From DATLFP01 sp035540955 (lineage in GTDB: Bacteria > Actinomycetota > Acidimicrobiia > Acidimicrobiales > CADCSY01), in assembly GCA_035540955.1 (NCBI GenBank), contig DATLFP010000128.1:1-23952 (forward strand): a stretch of 23,952 nt of DNA, read 5' to 3'. The notes beneath the pieces were generated by a model, which saw only the letters and a program-made list of their open reading frames with translations, had not been told where the DNA came from and searched no databases. Positions 14,007-20,450 of this stretch are shown one piece after another (position 1 is the stretch's first letter; each line of letters opens with the position of its first letter). The translations under genes and the position numbers were made by a program.

Positions 14007-14899
14007 GCCCCGTCGACGTCCCCGACGCCGTCCGCAACAAGGCGCGAGCGGCGGGGGCCACCGGCTGGCTCGACGGCCTCGGCGACCTGATCGCGGGGTT
14101 GGCACGCGACTGGTCGATCACGGTGGGCGCTCCGCTCACGGGCGGCACCGAGGCGTTCGTCGCCGAAGCGGTGATGGGCGACGGCACCCCGGCGGTGCTC
14201 AAGCTGTGCGTGCCACGCGACCTCGACGCCGCCCGGCTCGAGATCACGGTGCTCCGGCTGGCGGACGGCGACGGCTGCGCCCGCCTCTACCGCGACGACG
14301 TCGACCGCGGGGCGCTGCTCCTCGAGCGCCTGGGGCCGAGCATGTTCGACCTCGGCCTTCCCTACGAACAGCGCCTGCCGCTGCTGGTGGCGTCGGCCCA
14401 GGCCATGTGGCGCCCGGTGGCCGATGACCTCGGCCTCACCTCCGGCGATGCCAAGGGGCGATGGCTCGCCGACCACGTGCTCCGCCAGTGGAACGCCCTC
14501 GACCGGCCGTGCAGCGAGCGCGCCGTCGAGCATGCGATCGCCGCCGTCGAGCGCCGAGTGGCCGCGCACGACGACGAACGGGCCGTGCTCGTCCACGGCG
14601 ACATCCACCAGTGGAACGCGCTGCGGGCGGCGGACGGCGGCTTCAAGCTCGTCGACCCCGACGGCATGCGGGCCGAGCCCGAGTACGACCTCGGCATCCT
14701 CATGCGGGAGGACCCGACCGAGGGCGACCTCCGCGAGCGGGCCCGGTGGCTCGCCGCCCTCACCGGCCTCGACGAGCGGGCGATCTGGGAGTGGGGTGCC
14801 ATCGAGCGGGTCTCCACCGGGCTCCTCTGCACCGAGATCGACCTCCAGCCGGCGGGCGCCGAGATGCTCGCCGCCGCCGACCGCGCCGCCACCACCTGA
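14003..14899 (+). CDS. Aminoglycoside/hydroxyurea-type antibiotic kinase family protein
   Basis: A 298-residue protein kinase-like phosphotransferase, closest in pattern to the streptomycin 6-kinase/hydroxyurea phosphotransferase family. The N-lobe has the ATP-contacting TPAVLKLCVP. The catalytic loop is AVLVHGDIHQWNALRA, followed by FKLVDPDGM, where Asp replaces the usual DxD. Such genes are common in actinobacteria and often have no proven resistance role. The start is TTG 14003, overlapping the previous stop as TTGA; no ATG or GTG gives the family's N-terminal helix (VPDAVRNKARAAGATGWLDG). It is coupled to the deacetylase gene, so a sugar or aminosugar substrate is also conceivable. A long hairpin follows. 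Confidence 0.82.
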   Translation: MSPVDVPDAVRNKARAAGATGWLDGLGDLIAGLARDWSITVGAPLTGGTEAFVAEAVMGDGTPAVLKLCVPRDLDAARLEITVLRLADGDGCARLYRDDVDRGALLLERLGPSMFDLGLPYEQRLPLLVASAQAMWRPVADDLGLTSGDAKGRWLADHVLRQWNALDRPCSERAVEHAIAAVERRVAAHDDERAVLVHGDIHQWNALRAADGGFKLVDPDGMRAEPEYDLGILMREDPTEGDLRERARWLAALTGLDERAIWEWGAIERVSTGLLCTEIDLQPAGAEMLAAADRAATT

Positions 14900-14900
14900 A

Positions 14901-14945
14901 TCTCGGCGCATCAGAGCCGGTAGAGCCGGCTTCAGTGCGCCGAGA
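14901..14945. terminator. Bidirectional hairpin between convergent genes
   Basis: TCTCGGCGCA (14901-14910) pairs with TGCGCCGAGA (14936-14945). Inside, GCCGG-TAGAG-CCGGC extends the stem across a small internal loop. It begins one base after the kinase-like gene's stop and ends 19 bases before the stop of the convergent GNAT gene, so it can serve both. Confidence 0.6.
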
Positions 14946-14964
14946 ACTTGTGGAGACCGAGGGG

Positions 14965-15789
14965 TCAGGGCTTGCGCTTGGCGGTGATGCGAAAGACGCG
15001 ACCGACCTCCGCGCCGACCGCCTTCGCGTAGAAGCCCACCGGGCCGATCCAGCTGATCTCGCACCGGTCGAAGCCGGCGACCTGCAGGTCCTGGAGACAG
15101 GCGGCCAGCAGCGGGGCGCCGATCCCGCCGCGCTGGCGAACGGGATCGACCCCGGTGGGGCCGAACCACCCGGGCCGGTTCACCGAGTGTGCGGCGAAGC
15201 CGAGCAGCACGCCGTCCTCGGCGTCGTCGAACGCGGCGTGGCAGGCGCCGTGCTCGATCCCGCGGGCGGCCTCGTGCGCCCACGCCGGCGCGAACGCCCG
15301 CCGGCAGAGGTCGAGGACGGCATCGGCATCGGCGTCCTCCACCACCCGCCGGATTGTCACCCCCGCCGGCGGGGGTCGCCGCACCGACGTCGGGCACGAC
15401 AGGTTGAGAGCCACGTCGACGGGACGGAACCCGGCCGACTCGGCCAGCACGAGCCCGGCCGTCCACCGCACATCGATGCCGGGCCACAGGTACCACGGCG
15501 GGGCGGCGCCGATCACGAGCGAGGTGGCGCCGTGGTCGAAGGCCCACTCGGTGGCGGCGTCGAGCAGCGTGCGGCCCCGGCCCTCGCCACGGGCGTCGGG
15601 ATGGACGGCCAGGAGCTGCACCGCGCCGACGCCATCGCGCACCGCCACGCTGGCGGCGCCGGCCTCGTCGCCCAGCACCGTGCACGGTCCGAGCCCGGCA
15701 TCGAAGCACACGCCGACGAGGTCGTCGGTGGCCAGCCGCTCGCCGGGCACGGCGACGTCGACGAGGGCGAGCAGCGCCTCAGGATCCAT
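14965..15789 (-). CDS. Tandem-GNAT N-acetyltransferase
   Basis: A 274-residue protein with two GNAT halves. The first has the acetyl-CoA-binding motif LLAVHPDARGEGRGRTLLDAA; the second has PTGVDPVRQRGGIGAPLLAAC. The segment IGAAPPWYLWPGIDV links them. The substrate is unknown. Mycothiol synthase MshD is also a tandem GNAT and this operon starts with a mycothiol amidase homologue, but the protein lacks blocks I would recognise as MshD, so that is not claimed. ATG 15789 lies inside the end of the SCP2 gene (11-bp overlap), so it is translationally coupled as third gene of the Mca-SCP2-GNAT operon. Confidence 0.82.
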   Translation of the reverse strand: MDPEALLALVDVAVPGERLATDDLVGVCFDAGLGPCTVLGDEAGAASVAVRDGVGAVQLLAVHPDARGEGRGRTLLDAATEWAFDHGATSLVIGAAPPWYLWPGIDVRWTAGLVLAESAGFRPVDVALNLSCPTSVRRPPPAGVTIRRVVEDADADAVLDLCRRAFAPAWAHEAARGIEHGACHAAFDDAEDGVLLGFAAHSVNRPGWFGPTGVDPVRQRGGIGAPLLAACLQDLQVAGFDRCEISWIGPVGFYAKAVGAEVGRVFRITAKRKP

Positions 15790-16021
15790 CGGGGAGCGGG
15801 AACGCCGGCAGCAGGTCGTAGATCGCAGCCTGGTCGCCCGCCATCTTCAACCGACCCTGCATGAACGCGACGGCGGGTTCGACGTCGCCGGCCGTGATCC
15901 GGGCCCACAGCGCGTGCGGCGCGGTGAAGGTCACCTCGGCCGAGCCCGGTCCCGGGCCCTCGACCTCGTGGCGCACGTCGCCGTCGGGACCGCCGGTGAC
16001 GACGTACACGACGCGGGTCAC
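15779..16021 (-). CDS. Short SCP2 sterol-carrier-like protein
   Basis: An 80-residue protein matching the core of the SCP2 lipid-binding fold: a hydrophobic strand (TRVVYVVTGG), SAEVTFTAPHALWARITAGD and the signature EPAVAFMQGRLKMAGDQAAIYDLLP. Full SCP2 domains are about 100-110 residues, so this one lacks part of the N-terminal region. It may be a minimal carrier or a helper for a partner. GTG 16021 is the only sensible start after the upstream stop, 16 bases away; there is no Shine-Dalgarno. It lies between the Mca and GNAT genes and overlaps the latter. The ligand cannot be told. Confidence 0.75.
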   Translation of the reverse strand: MTRVVYVVTGGPDGDVRHEVEGPGPGSAEVTFTAPHALWARITAGDVEPAVAFMQGRLKMAGDQAAIYDLLPAFPLPDGS

Positions 16022-16037
16022 GGCTCGCGTCGGACGC

Positions 16038-16931
16038 TCAGCCGCTGAAGCGGTCGGCGAGGTCGCGCACGCCGGCGAACATGTCGTCCTCGAAGTCGCC
16101 CTCGCCGCGCGCCGGGAGGTCGACCAGCGACCGCGCCAGCACGTAGTCGTCGTACGGATGCACGGTCCGCAACACGTCGGGCGGGAGGCCGAACCAGAAC
16201 TTCGACTCCGGATCGATCTGCGTGCGGTGCGCGAGCAGTGCCTTGGTGCGCACGTCGTAGTGCTCGCTGATGTCGATCCGGGTGGTGATGAGGTGATCCT
16301 GCGATGGCCGGTCGAACCACTTCGTGTCGTACGGCGACTCGAGCCCCAGCTCGAGGAACTTCTCGTGCATGGCCACCATGCGGGCACGCGACCAGGTCGA
16401 GTAGTACATCTTCAGCGGCTGCCACGGCTCGCCCAGCTCGGGGTACTTGTCGGGGTCGCCGGCGTCGTCGAACGCGATGACGCTGATCTCGTGCACCCGC
16501 AGGTGGTCGGGATGCGGGTAGCCGCGCTGGTCGTCGCCGTAGGTCATGATCACGTGCGGCCGGTGCTGACGGATGAGCGCGACGAGCCGGCCGACAGCCT
16601 CCTCCAGCAGCGCTTGGGCGAAGCACTCGGGGTGGGCGTTGTGCTCGCTGTCGGGCATCCCCGAGTCGCGGTAGCCCAGGAGCTCGAGCACCTCGTAGCC
16701 GATGGCGTCGACCGACGCCGCCAGCTCCTCCATGCGGATCTCCCCCAGCCGGTCCCGCACCTCGTCGCTGTCCATCGCCGGGTTGAGGATGTCGCCCGCC
16801 TCGCCGCCGGTGCAGCACACGAGCACGGTCTTGATCCCGTCGGCGGCCGCCTTGGCGACGGTCGCCGCGCCCTTCGACGCCTCGTCGTCGGGGTGAGCGT
16901 GCACCGAGAGCAGGCACAACCGGTCGTCCAT
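16038..16931 (-). CDS. mca: Mycothiol S-conjugate amidase (PIG-L family)
   Basis: A zinc hydrolase of 297 residues that cleaves mycothiol S-conjugates of electrophiles to mercapturic acids and GlcN-inositol, a detoxification step found only in mycothiol-making actinobacteria. The N-terminal zinc motif is SVHAHPDDEASKGAAT, then CCTGGEAGDILNPAM, and the second zinc His is in YPHPDHLRVHEI. Length matches Mca rather than a generic PIG-L protein, but MshB (GlcNAc-Ins deacetylase) is a close relative and cannot be fully excluded. Two adjacent ATGs exist (16934 and 16931). TAGGCT (minus strand, 16940-16945) is five or eight bases upstream, and the second fits leaderless spacing better. Leads the Mca-SCP2-GNAT operon. 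Confidence 0.88.
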   Translation of the reverse strand: MDDRLCLLSVHAHPDDEASKGAATVAKAAADGIKTVLVCCTGGEAGDILNPAMDSDEVRDRLGEIRMEELAASVDAIGYEVLELLGYRDSGMPDSEHNAHPECFAQALLEEAVGRLVALIRQHRPHVIMTYGDDQRGYPHPDHLRVHEISVIAFDDAGDPDKYPELGEPWQPLKMYYSTWSRARMVAMHEKFLELGLESPYDTKWFDRPSQDHLITTRIDISEHYDVRTKALLAHRTQIDPESKFWFGLPPDVLRTVHPYDDYVLARSLVDLPARGEGDFEDDMFAGVRDLADRFSG

Positions 16932-16934
16932 CAT

Positions 16935-16974
16935 CCGGAAGCCTATTGGGGCCGGGCTGCATAGAGTCCCTCCG
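16935..16974. promoter_or_regulatory. Divergent leaderless promoters, mca / NfeD
   Basis: Within 40 bp, TAGGCT (minus strand, 16940-16945) faces mca and TAGAGT (plus strand, 16962-16967) ends seven bases before the NfeD gene's ATG at 16975. Neither gene has a Shine-Dalgarno. Confidence 0.55.
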
Positions 16975-17433
16975 ATGGATGCCGAGTCGTGGCGGTGGGT
17001 GTGGCTGGCCCTCGCCGTCGGCGGCGTCGTCGGCGAGATCGCCAGCGCCGGCACCTTCTTCCTGTTGCCGTTCGGGGTGGGCGCCGCTGCCGCAGCCGTG
17101 CTCGCGTTCGCGAGCATCGCCGTCGGCGTGCAGTGGCTCGCGTTCGTGCTCATCTCGCTGGCCGCGTTCCTGGCGACCCGCCCGCTGGCGCGACGGCTCG
17201 ATGCGTCGGGTCCGAGCGGTGTCGGCGCCGACCGGTGGGTCGGTCAGACCGGGATCGTCCTGCGCGAGATCGAACCGCACGAGGCCGGCCTCGTCCGCAT
17301 CGGCGGCGACGAGTGGCGGGCTCTCTCGCGCGACGGCGTGCGGGTTCCGGCGGGGTCGAGCGTCCTCGTCGTCGACGTGACGGGCACGCGCCTGGTAGTC
17401 CTCCCCCTCGAGCTCCCGGAAGGAGATCGGTAA
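16975..17433 (+). CDS. NfeD-like membrane protein
   Basis: A 152-residue NfeD-type protein. Three hydrophobic helices (~8-27, ~30-50 and ~54-68) precede a C-terminal OB-fold domain (VGQTGIVLREIEPHEAGLVRIGGDEWRA), the G-x-x-G-x-V and I-G-G-D/E-W-x-A pattern of the NfeD beta barrel. NfeD proteins partner SPFH/stomatin proteins in membrane microdomains. The next gene is exactly that, overlapping by one base (TAATG). The short form, without a protease domain, is typical of NfeD1b/YuaF-like members. ATG 16975 is supported by TAGAGT seven bases upstream. Confidence 0.9.
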   Translation: MDAESWRWVWLALAVGGVVGEIASAGTFFLLPFGVGAAAAAVLAFASIAVGVQWLAFVLISLAAFLATRPLARRLDASGPSGVGADRWVGQTGIVLREIEPHEAGLVRIGGDEWRALSRDGVRVPAGSSVLVVDVTGTRLVVLPLELPEGDR

Positions 17434-18344
17434 TGGCTGCAGTCATCGTGCTGGCGGCGATCGCGTTCGTCCTCTTCGTCTACGTGTTGTCGGGCGTCAA
17501 GCTCGTCCGCCCGTTCCAGCGAGGAGTGGTCGAGCGCCTCGGCAAGTACAAGGGAACGGTCGAGCCCGGCTTGCGGGTGATCGTCCCGGCCATCGACCGC
17601 ATCACCCGGGTCGACATGCGGGAGCAGGTGATCGACGTGCCACCGCAGGAGGTCATCACCTCCGACAACGTGGTCGTGTCCGTCGACGCTGTCATCTACT
17701 ACGAGGCCACTGACGCGCAGCGACTCGTCTACAACGTGGGCGACTTCATCCTGGCGGTCGTCAAGCTGGCGCAGACCAACCTGCGCAACGTCGTGGGCGA
17801 CCTCCAGCTCGACGAGGCGCTCACGTCGCGGGACAAGATCAACACCGCCCTGCGCGACATCCTCGACACCGCCACCGACCGCTGGGGCGTGCGGGTCGTG
17901 CGGGTCGAGATCCAGCGGGTCGACCCACCGCCGGACGTGATGTCGGCCATGCACGAGGTGATGAAGGCCGAGCGCACACGGCGTGCCGTGGTGACCGAGG
18001 CCCAGGGCGGCCGCGAGGCCGCCATCACGCGCGCCGAGGGCGCCAAGGCGGCGGCCATCCTCGAGGCCGAGGGATCGGCGGCCGCCACCCGCCAGCTGGC
18101 CGAGGCCGAGTCGTTCCGCCAGCAGACGGTGGCCGAGGGCGAGGCCATGGCCATCCAGTCGGTGCTCAAGGCGATCAAGGAAGCGGAGATCACCCCCGAG
18201 GTGCTGGCCATCAAGTGGTTCGAGGCGCTGCAGGTCATGTCCGACGGGCAGGCGTCGAAGATCTACCTCCCGGCCGGTCCCGAGGGCATGGCCAGCGCCA
18301 TCGCCAACCTCGCCGAGCTGGCCCGCGCCCCCGAGACGAAGTGA
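17433..18344 (+). CDS. SPFH/stomatin-family membrane protein
   Basis: A 303-residue stomatin/prohibitin-like protein. One N-terminal membrane segment (IVLAAIAFVLFVYVLSGV) is followed by VRPFQRGVVERLGKYKGTVEPG and the SPFH domain (MREQVIDVPPQEVITSDNV, VYNVGDFILAVVKLAQTNLR). Then comes a long Ala/Glu coiled coil (~190-255, ILEAEGSAAATRQLAEAESF) and a conserved end. It should form oligomers at the cytoplasmic membrane with NfeD and organise membrane domains or protease access. AGGAGA at 17421-17426 gives a good Shine-Dalgarno for ATG 17433, and TAATG overlaps the NfeD stop. Its own stop overlaps the SDR start (GTGA). Confidence 0.94.
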   Translation: MAAVIVLAAIAFVLFVYVLSGVKLVRPFQRGVVERLGKYKGTVEPGLRVIVPAIDRITRVDMREQVIDVPPQEVITSDNVVVSVDAVIYYEATDAQRLVYNVGDFILAVVKLAQTNLRNVVGDLQLDEALTSRDKINTALRDILDTATDRWGVRVVRVEIQRVDPPPDVMSAMHEVMKAERTRRAVVTEAQGGREAAITRAEGAKAAAILEAEGSAAATRQLAEAESFRQQTVAEGEAMAIQSVLKAIKEAEITPEVLAIKWFEALQVMSDGQASKIYLPAGPEGMASAIANLAELARAPETK

Positions 18345-19090
18345 GGGCCGCGCTCATCACCGGCGGCGGCTCCGGGATCGGCCTGCGCGCCGCCGAGCAC
18401 CTGCTGCGGGACGGCTGCGCCGTCACCCTCATGGGCCGGAGCGAGGAGCGGGTGCGGGCCGCCGCCGAGAAGCTGGGCGAGGAGGCGCGGTGGTCGGCGG
18501 GCAGCGTCGACGACGAGGACGCGGTGCGAAGGGCGGTGGAGGTGGCCGATGCCGACGGCGAGCTCGACGTCGCGGTGCTGGCCGCCGGCGCCGGCACCGG
18601 CGGCCCGCTGCTCATGGGCTCCCGAGAGGACTGGGACGCCACGATGGCGACCAACCTGACGGGCGCCTTCCTCACGATCAAGCACGCGGGGCAGGCCATG
18701 GCGCAGCACGGGGGCGGGTCGATCATCGCCCTGTCGTCCATCGCCGGCGTGCGCACCCACCGGTTCATGACGCCGTACTGCGTCAGCAAGGCCGGGCTCG
18801 AGATGCTGGTGATGAACGCCGCGGACGAGCTCGGGCCGATGGGCATCCGCGTCAACGCCGTACGCCCCGGCCTCGTCCCCACCGACCTGTCGGCCGGCCT
18901 CGTCGCCAGCGAGCCGATCGTGCGGGACTACCTGAGCCAGATGCCCGTCGGCCGTCTCGGCACCACCGACGACATCGCGGCGGCCATCCGCTACCTCGCC
19001 GGTGAGGAGTCCGGCTGGGTCACCGGGGTGTGCCTCAGCGTCGACGGCGGCCACCACCTCCGCCGCGGCCCTTGGCTCGATGTGAGCTGA
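18341..19090 (+). CDS. Short-chain dehydrogenase/reductase (SDR)
   Basis: A 249-residue classical SDR. The Rossmann glycine motif is TGGGSGIG near the N-terminus, the structural block AAGAG replaces NNAG, the catalytic Ser is S132 or S133 (ALSSIAG), and Tyr-Lys are Y146 and K150 (YCVSKAG). The end GVCLSVDGGHHL is the usual SDR C-terminal pattern. NAD(P)H-dependent oxidation or reduction of an alcohol/ketone is expected; the substrate is unknown. GTG 18341 overlaps the stomatin stop as GTGA, so it is the third gene of the NfeD operon, although its function has no evident link to SPFH proteins. A repeat-family hairpin follows. Confidence 0.9.
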   Translation: MRAALITGGGSGIGLRAAEHLLRDGCAVTLMGRSEERVRAAAEKLGEEARWSAGSVDDEDAVRRAVEVADADGELDVAVLAAGAGTGGPLLMGSREDWDATMATNLTGAFLTIKHAGQAMAQHGGGSIIALSSIAGVRTHRFMTPYCVSKAGLEMLVMNAADELGPMGIRVNAVRPGLVPTDLSAGLVASEPIVRDYLSQMPVGRLGTTDDIAAAIRYLAGEESGWVTGVCLSVDGGHHLRRGPWLDVS

Positions 19091-19104
19091 CCGCGCCAAC
19101 CCCC

Positions 19105-19155
19105 CGAACCTTGTCGCGCTCGCCCGCCTCCGGCGGGCGAGCGCGACAAGGTTCG
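19105..19155. repeat. Long palindromic hairpin, repeat copy B
   Basis: Perfect 24-bp inverted repeat: arm 19105-19128 begins CGAACCTTGTCGCGCTC, loop TCC (19129-19131), arm 19132-19155. It lies between the ends of two convergent genes (SDR stop 14 bases before; PhoU/TrkA gene stop 15 bases after), a bidirectional terminator position. The first 22 bases of each arm equal copy A at 13097-13149; the tip differs by a compensatory pair. Confidence 0.8.
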
Positions 19156-19170
19156 TGAAGGGGTCGGGTC

Positions 19171-20397
19171 CTAGACCTCGACCGGTTCGAGGCGGTCCTC
19201 GCCGGTCTCGTCGTCCTCGACGAGACGCCAGCCGCACAGCTCGGCGAGGAGCGCCTCGCCCTCCGAGGGGCCCGAGGCGATGACCTCGTCGCCGCCCCGG
19301 AACCGGAACGAGCCCCGGGGGCGGTAGGCGTAGCGGCCACCCCGGCGGACGGCGAGCACGTGGAAGCCGGGGTCGATGTCGAGCTGCATCTCGGCCAGCG
19401 AGGCGCCCTCGAGCCGGGAGCCCTCCTTGACCGGGAGGCGCACGACGGTCTCGTCGGCATCGCCGAGGGCGATCGACAGGATGGGGTGGACCTCCTCCTG
19501 GTTCTCCACCATCCACACCATCTGCTGGGCGGCGTCGCCGAGGTCCTCGGCCGCCTGCGACAGGTGCAGCAGGCCGCGCAGCGACGACGGATCGATGGAG
19601 TCGGTCGCCGCCCGGAGCACCCAGACCTCGAGGCGCTCCTTCATCTCGTCGAGGCGATCCTCGAGGTGGCTGACCTCGGCGGCGAGACCGGTGTCGCGCA
19701 GCACGAGCGCCGACCACGCGAGTCCGACGCAGGTGGTCGAGATGTTCTTCATCTCGACGAGGGTGTCGATGGCGCGGTCGAGGTCGGTGGTGATCACGTC
19801 CTCGTGGCGCTCCGGCGGCCGCCACTCCTCGGCACCCGCGAGCTGGCGGAGGCGGGTGATGCCGGCCGGCGCCCCGTGGAGGAACAGGACGTCGCCGGGG
19901 AGCAGGATCTCGTCGCCGCCGACGTCGGTGATCCACTCCCGCCCCCGGTGGATGGCGACGACGCGCATCCCCACCGCCACCGGCAGCTCGAAGTCCTTCA
20001 GCACGCGGTGGGCGAAGTGGGACCCCTCCCGGAGCAGCACGCGGTGCGACACCTCCTCGGCCTCGGAGAGGTCGGCCACCAGGTCACGGGGGATCCCGAC
20101 GCGGTGGGACACGATCCGGGCGATGTCGACCGCGGCGTTGCCCATTCGCTCGACCGACGACACCACCTGCAGCACCGAGGACATCTGGTCGGCCTCGCGC
20201 GGCGCTCGGGCGGCCATGACGCACACAGCCCGCATGTCGTGCACGAGGACGGTGAGCCGCTCCTCGAGCTCCTCGACCTCCTCGGCCATCTGCGGGTCGC
20301 CGAAGTAGACGGCGGCGTAGGCCAGGTCGACCATGAGCTCAGAGGTGTCCTTCGCCTCCGAGATCATCGTGCGCAGGTTTCGTGGTCTGTCCTCCAC
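19171..20397 (-). CDS. PhoU-TrkA_C-PhoU-TrkA_C ion-channel/transport regulator
   Basis: A 408-residue cytoplasmic protein with an internally duplicated layout. A PhoU-like helical region (KDTSELMVDLAYAAVYFGD..., EEVEELEERL) is followed by a TrkA-C domain (VAVGMRVVAIHRGREWITDVGGDEILLPGDVLFLHG). A second PhoU-like region (EMKNISTTCVGLAWSALVLRD) then leads to a second TrkA-C domain (DPGFHVLAVRRGG...FRGGDEVIASG). TrkA-C (RCK-C) domains bind ligands such as cyclic-di-AMP and control K+ or other transport; a partner transporter is not in the window. The start is GTG 20397, with TACCCT ten bases upstream; its first codons are slightly atypical, but the N-terminal sequence VEDRPRNL looks family-like. 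Confidence 0.88.
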   Translation of the reverse strand: MEDRPRNLRTMISEAKDTSELMVDLAYAAVYFGDPQMAEEVEELEERLTVLVHDMRAVCVMAARAPREADQMSSVLQVVSSVERMGNAAVDIARIVSHRVGIPRDLVADLSEAEEVSHRVLLREGSHFAHRVLKDFELPVAVGMRVVAIHRGREWITDVGGDEILLPGDVLFLHGAPAGITRLRQLAGAEEWRPPERHEDVITTDLDRAIDTLVEMKNISTTCVGLAWSALVLRDTGLAAEVSHLEDRLDEMKERLEVWVLRAATDSIDPSSLRGLLHLSQAAEDLGDAAQQMVWMVENQEEVHPILSIALGDADETVVRLPVKEGSRLEGASLAEMQLDIDPGFHVLAVRRGGRYAYRPRGSFRFRGGDEVIASGPSEGEALLAELCGWRLVEDDETGEDRLEPVEV

Positions 20398-20427
20398 GGC
20401 AGGAGCAAGGGTAGTGGGGCCCGGGGG

Positions 20428-20441
20428 CGGGCTCTCGCCCG
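20428..20441 (-). terminator. Small hairpin after the DUF4012 gene
   Basis: CGGGC-TCTC-GCCCG, a 5-bp stem, lies nine bases past the DUF4012 gene stop on the minus strand. It is weak and could be chance in such GC-rich DNA. Confidence 0.3.
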
Positions 20442-20450
20442 GCTCAGACG

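Noticed and set aside
14965..15789. Mycothiol synthase MshD
   Set aside because: Tandem GNAT layout and the neighbouring mca gene fit, but the sequence blocks do not look like MshD; kept as an unassigned acetyltransferase.
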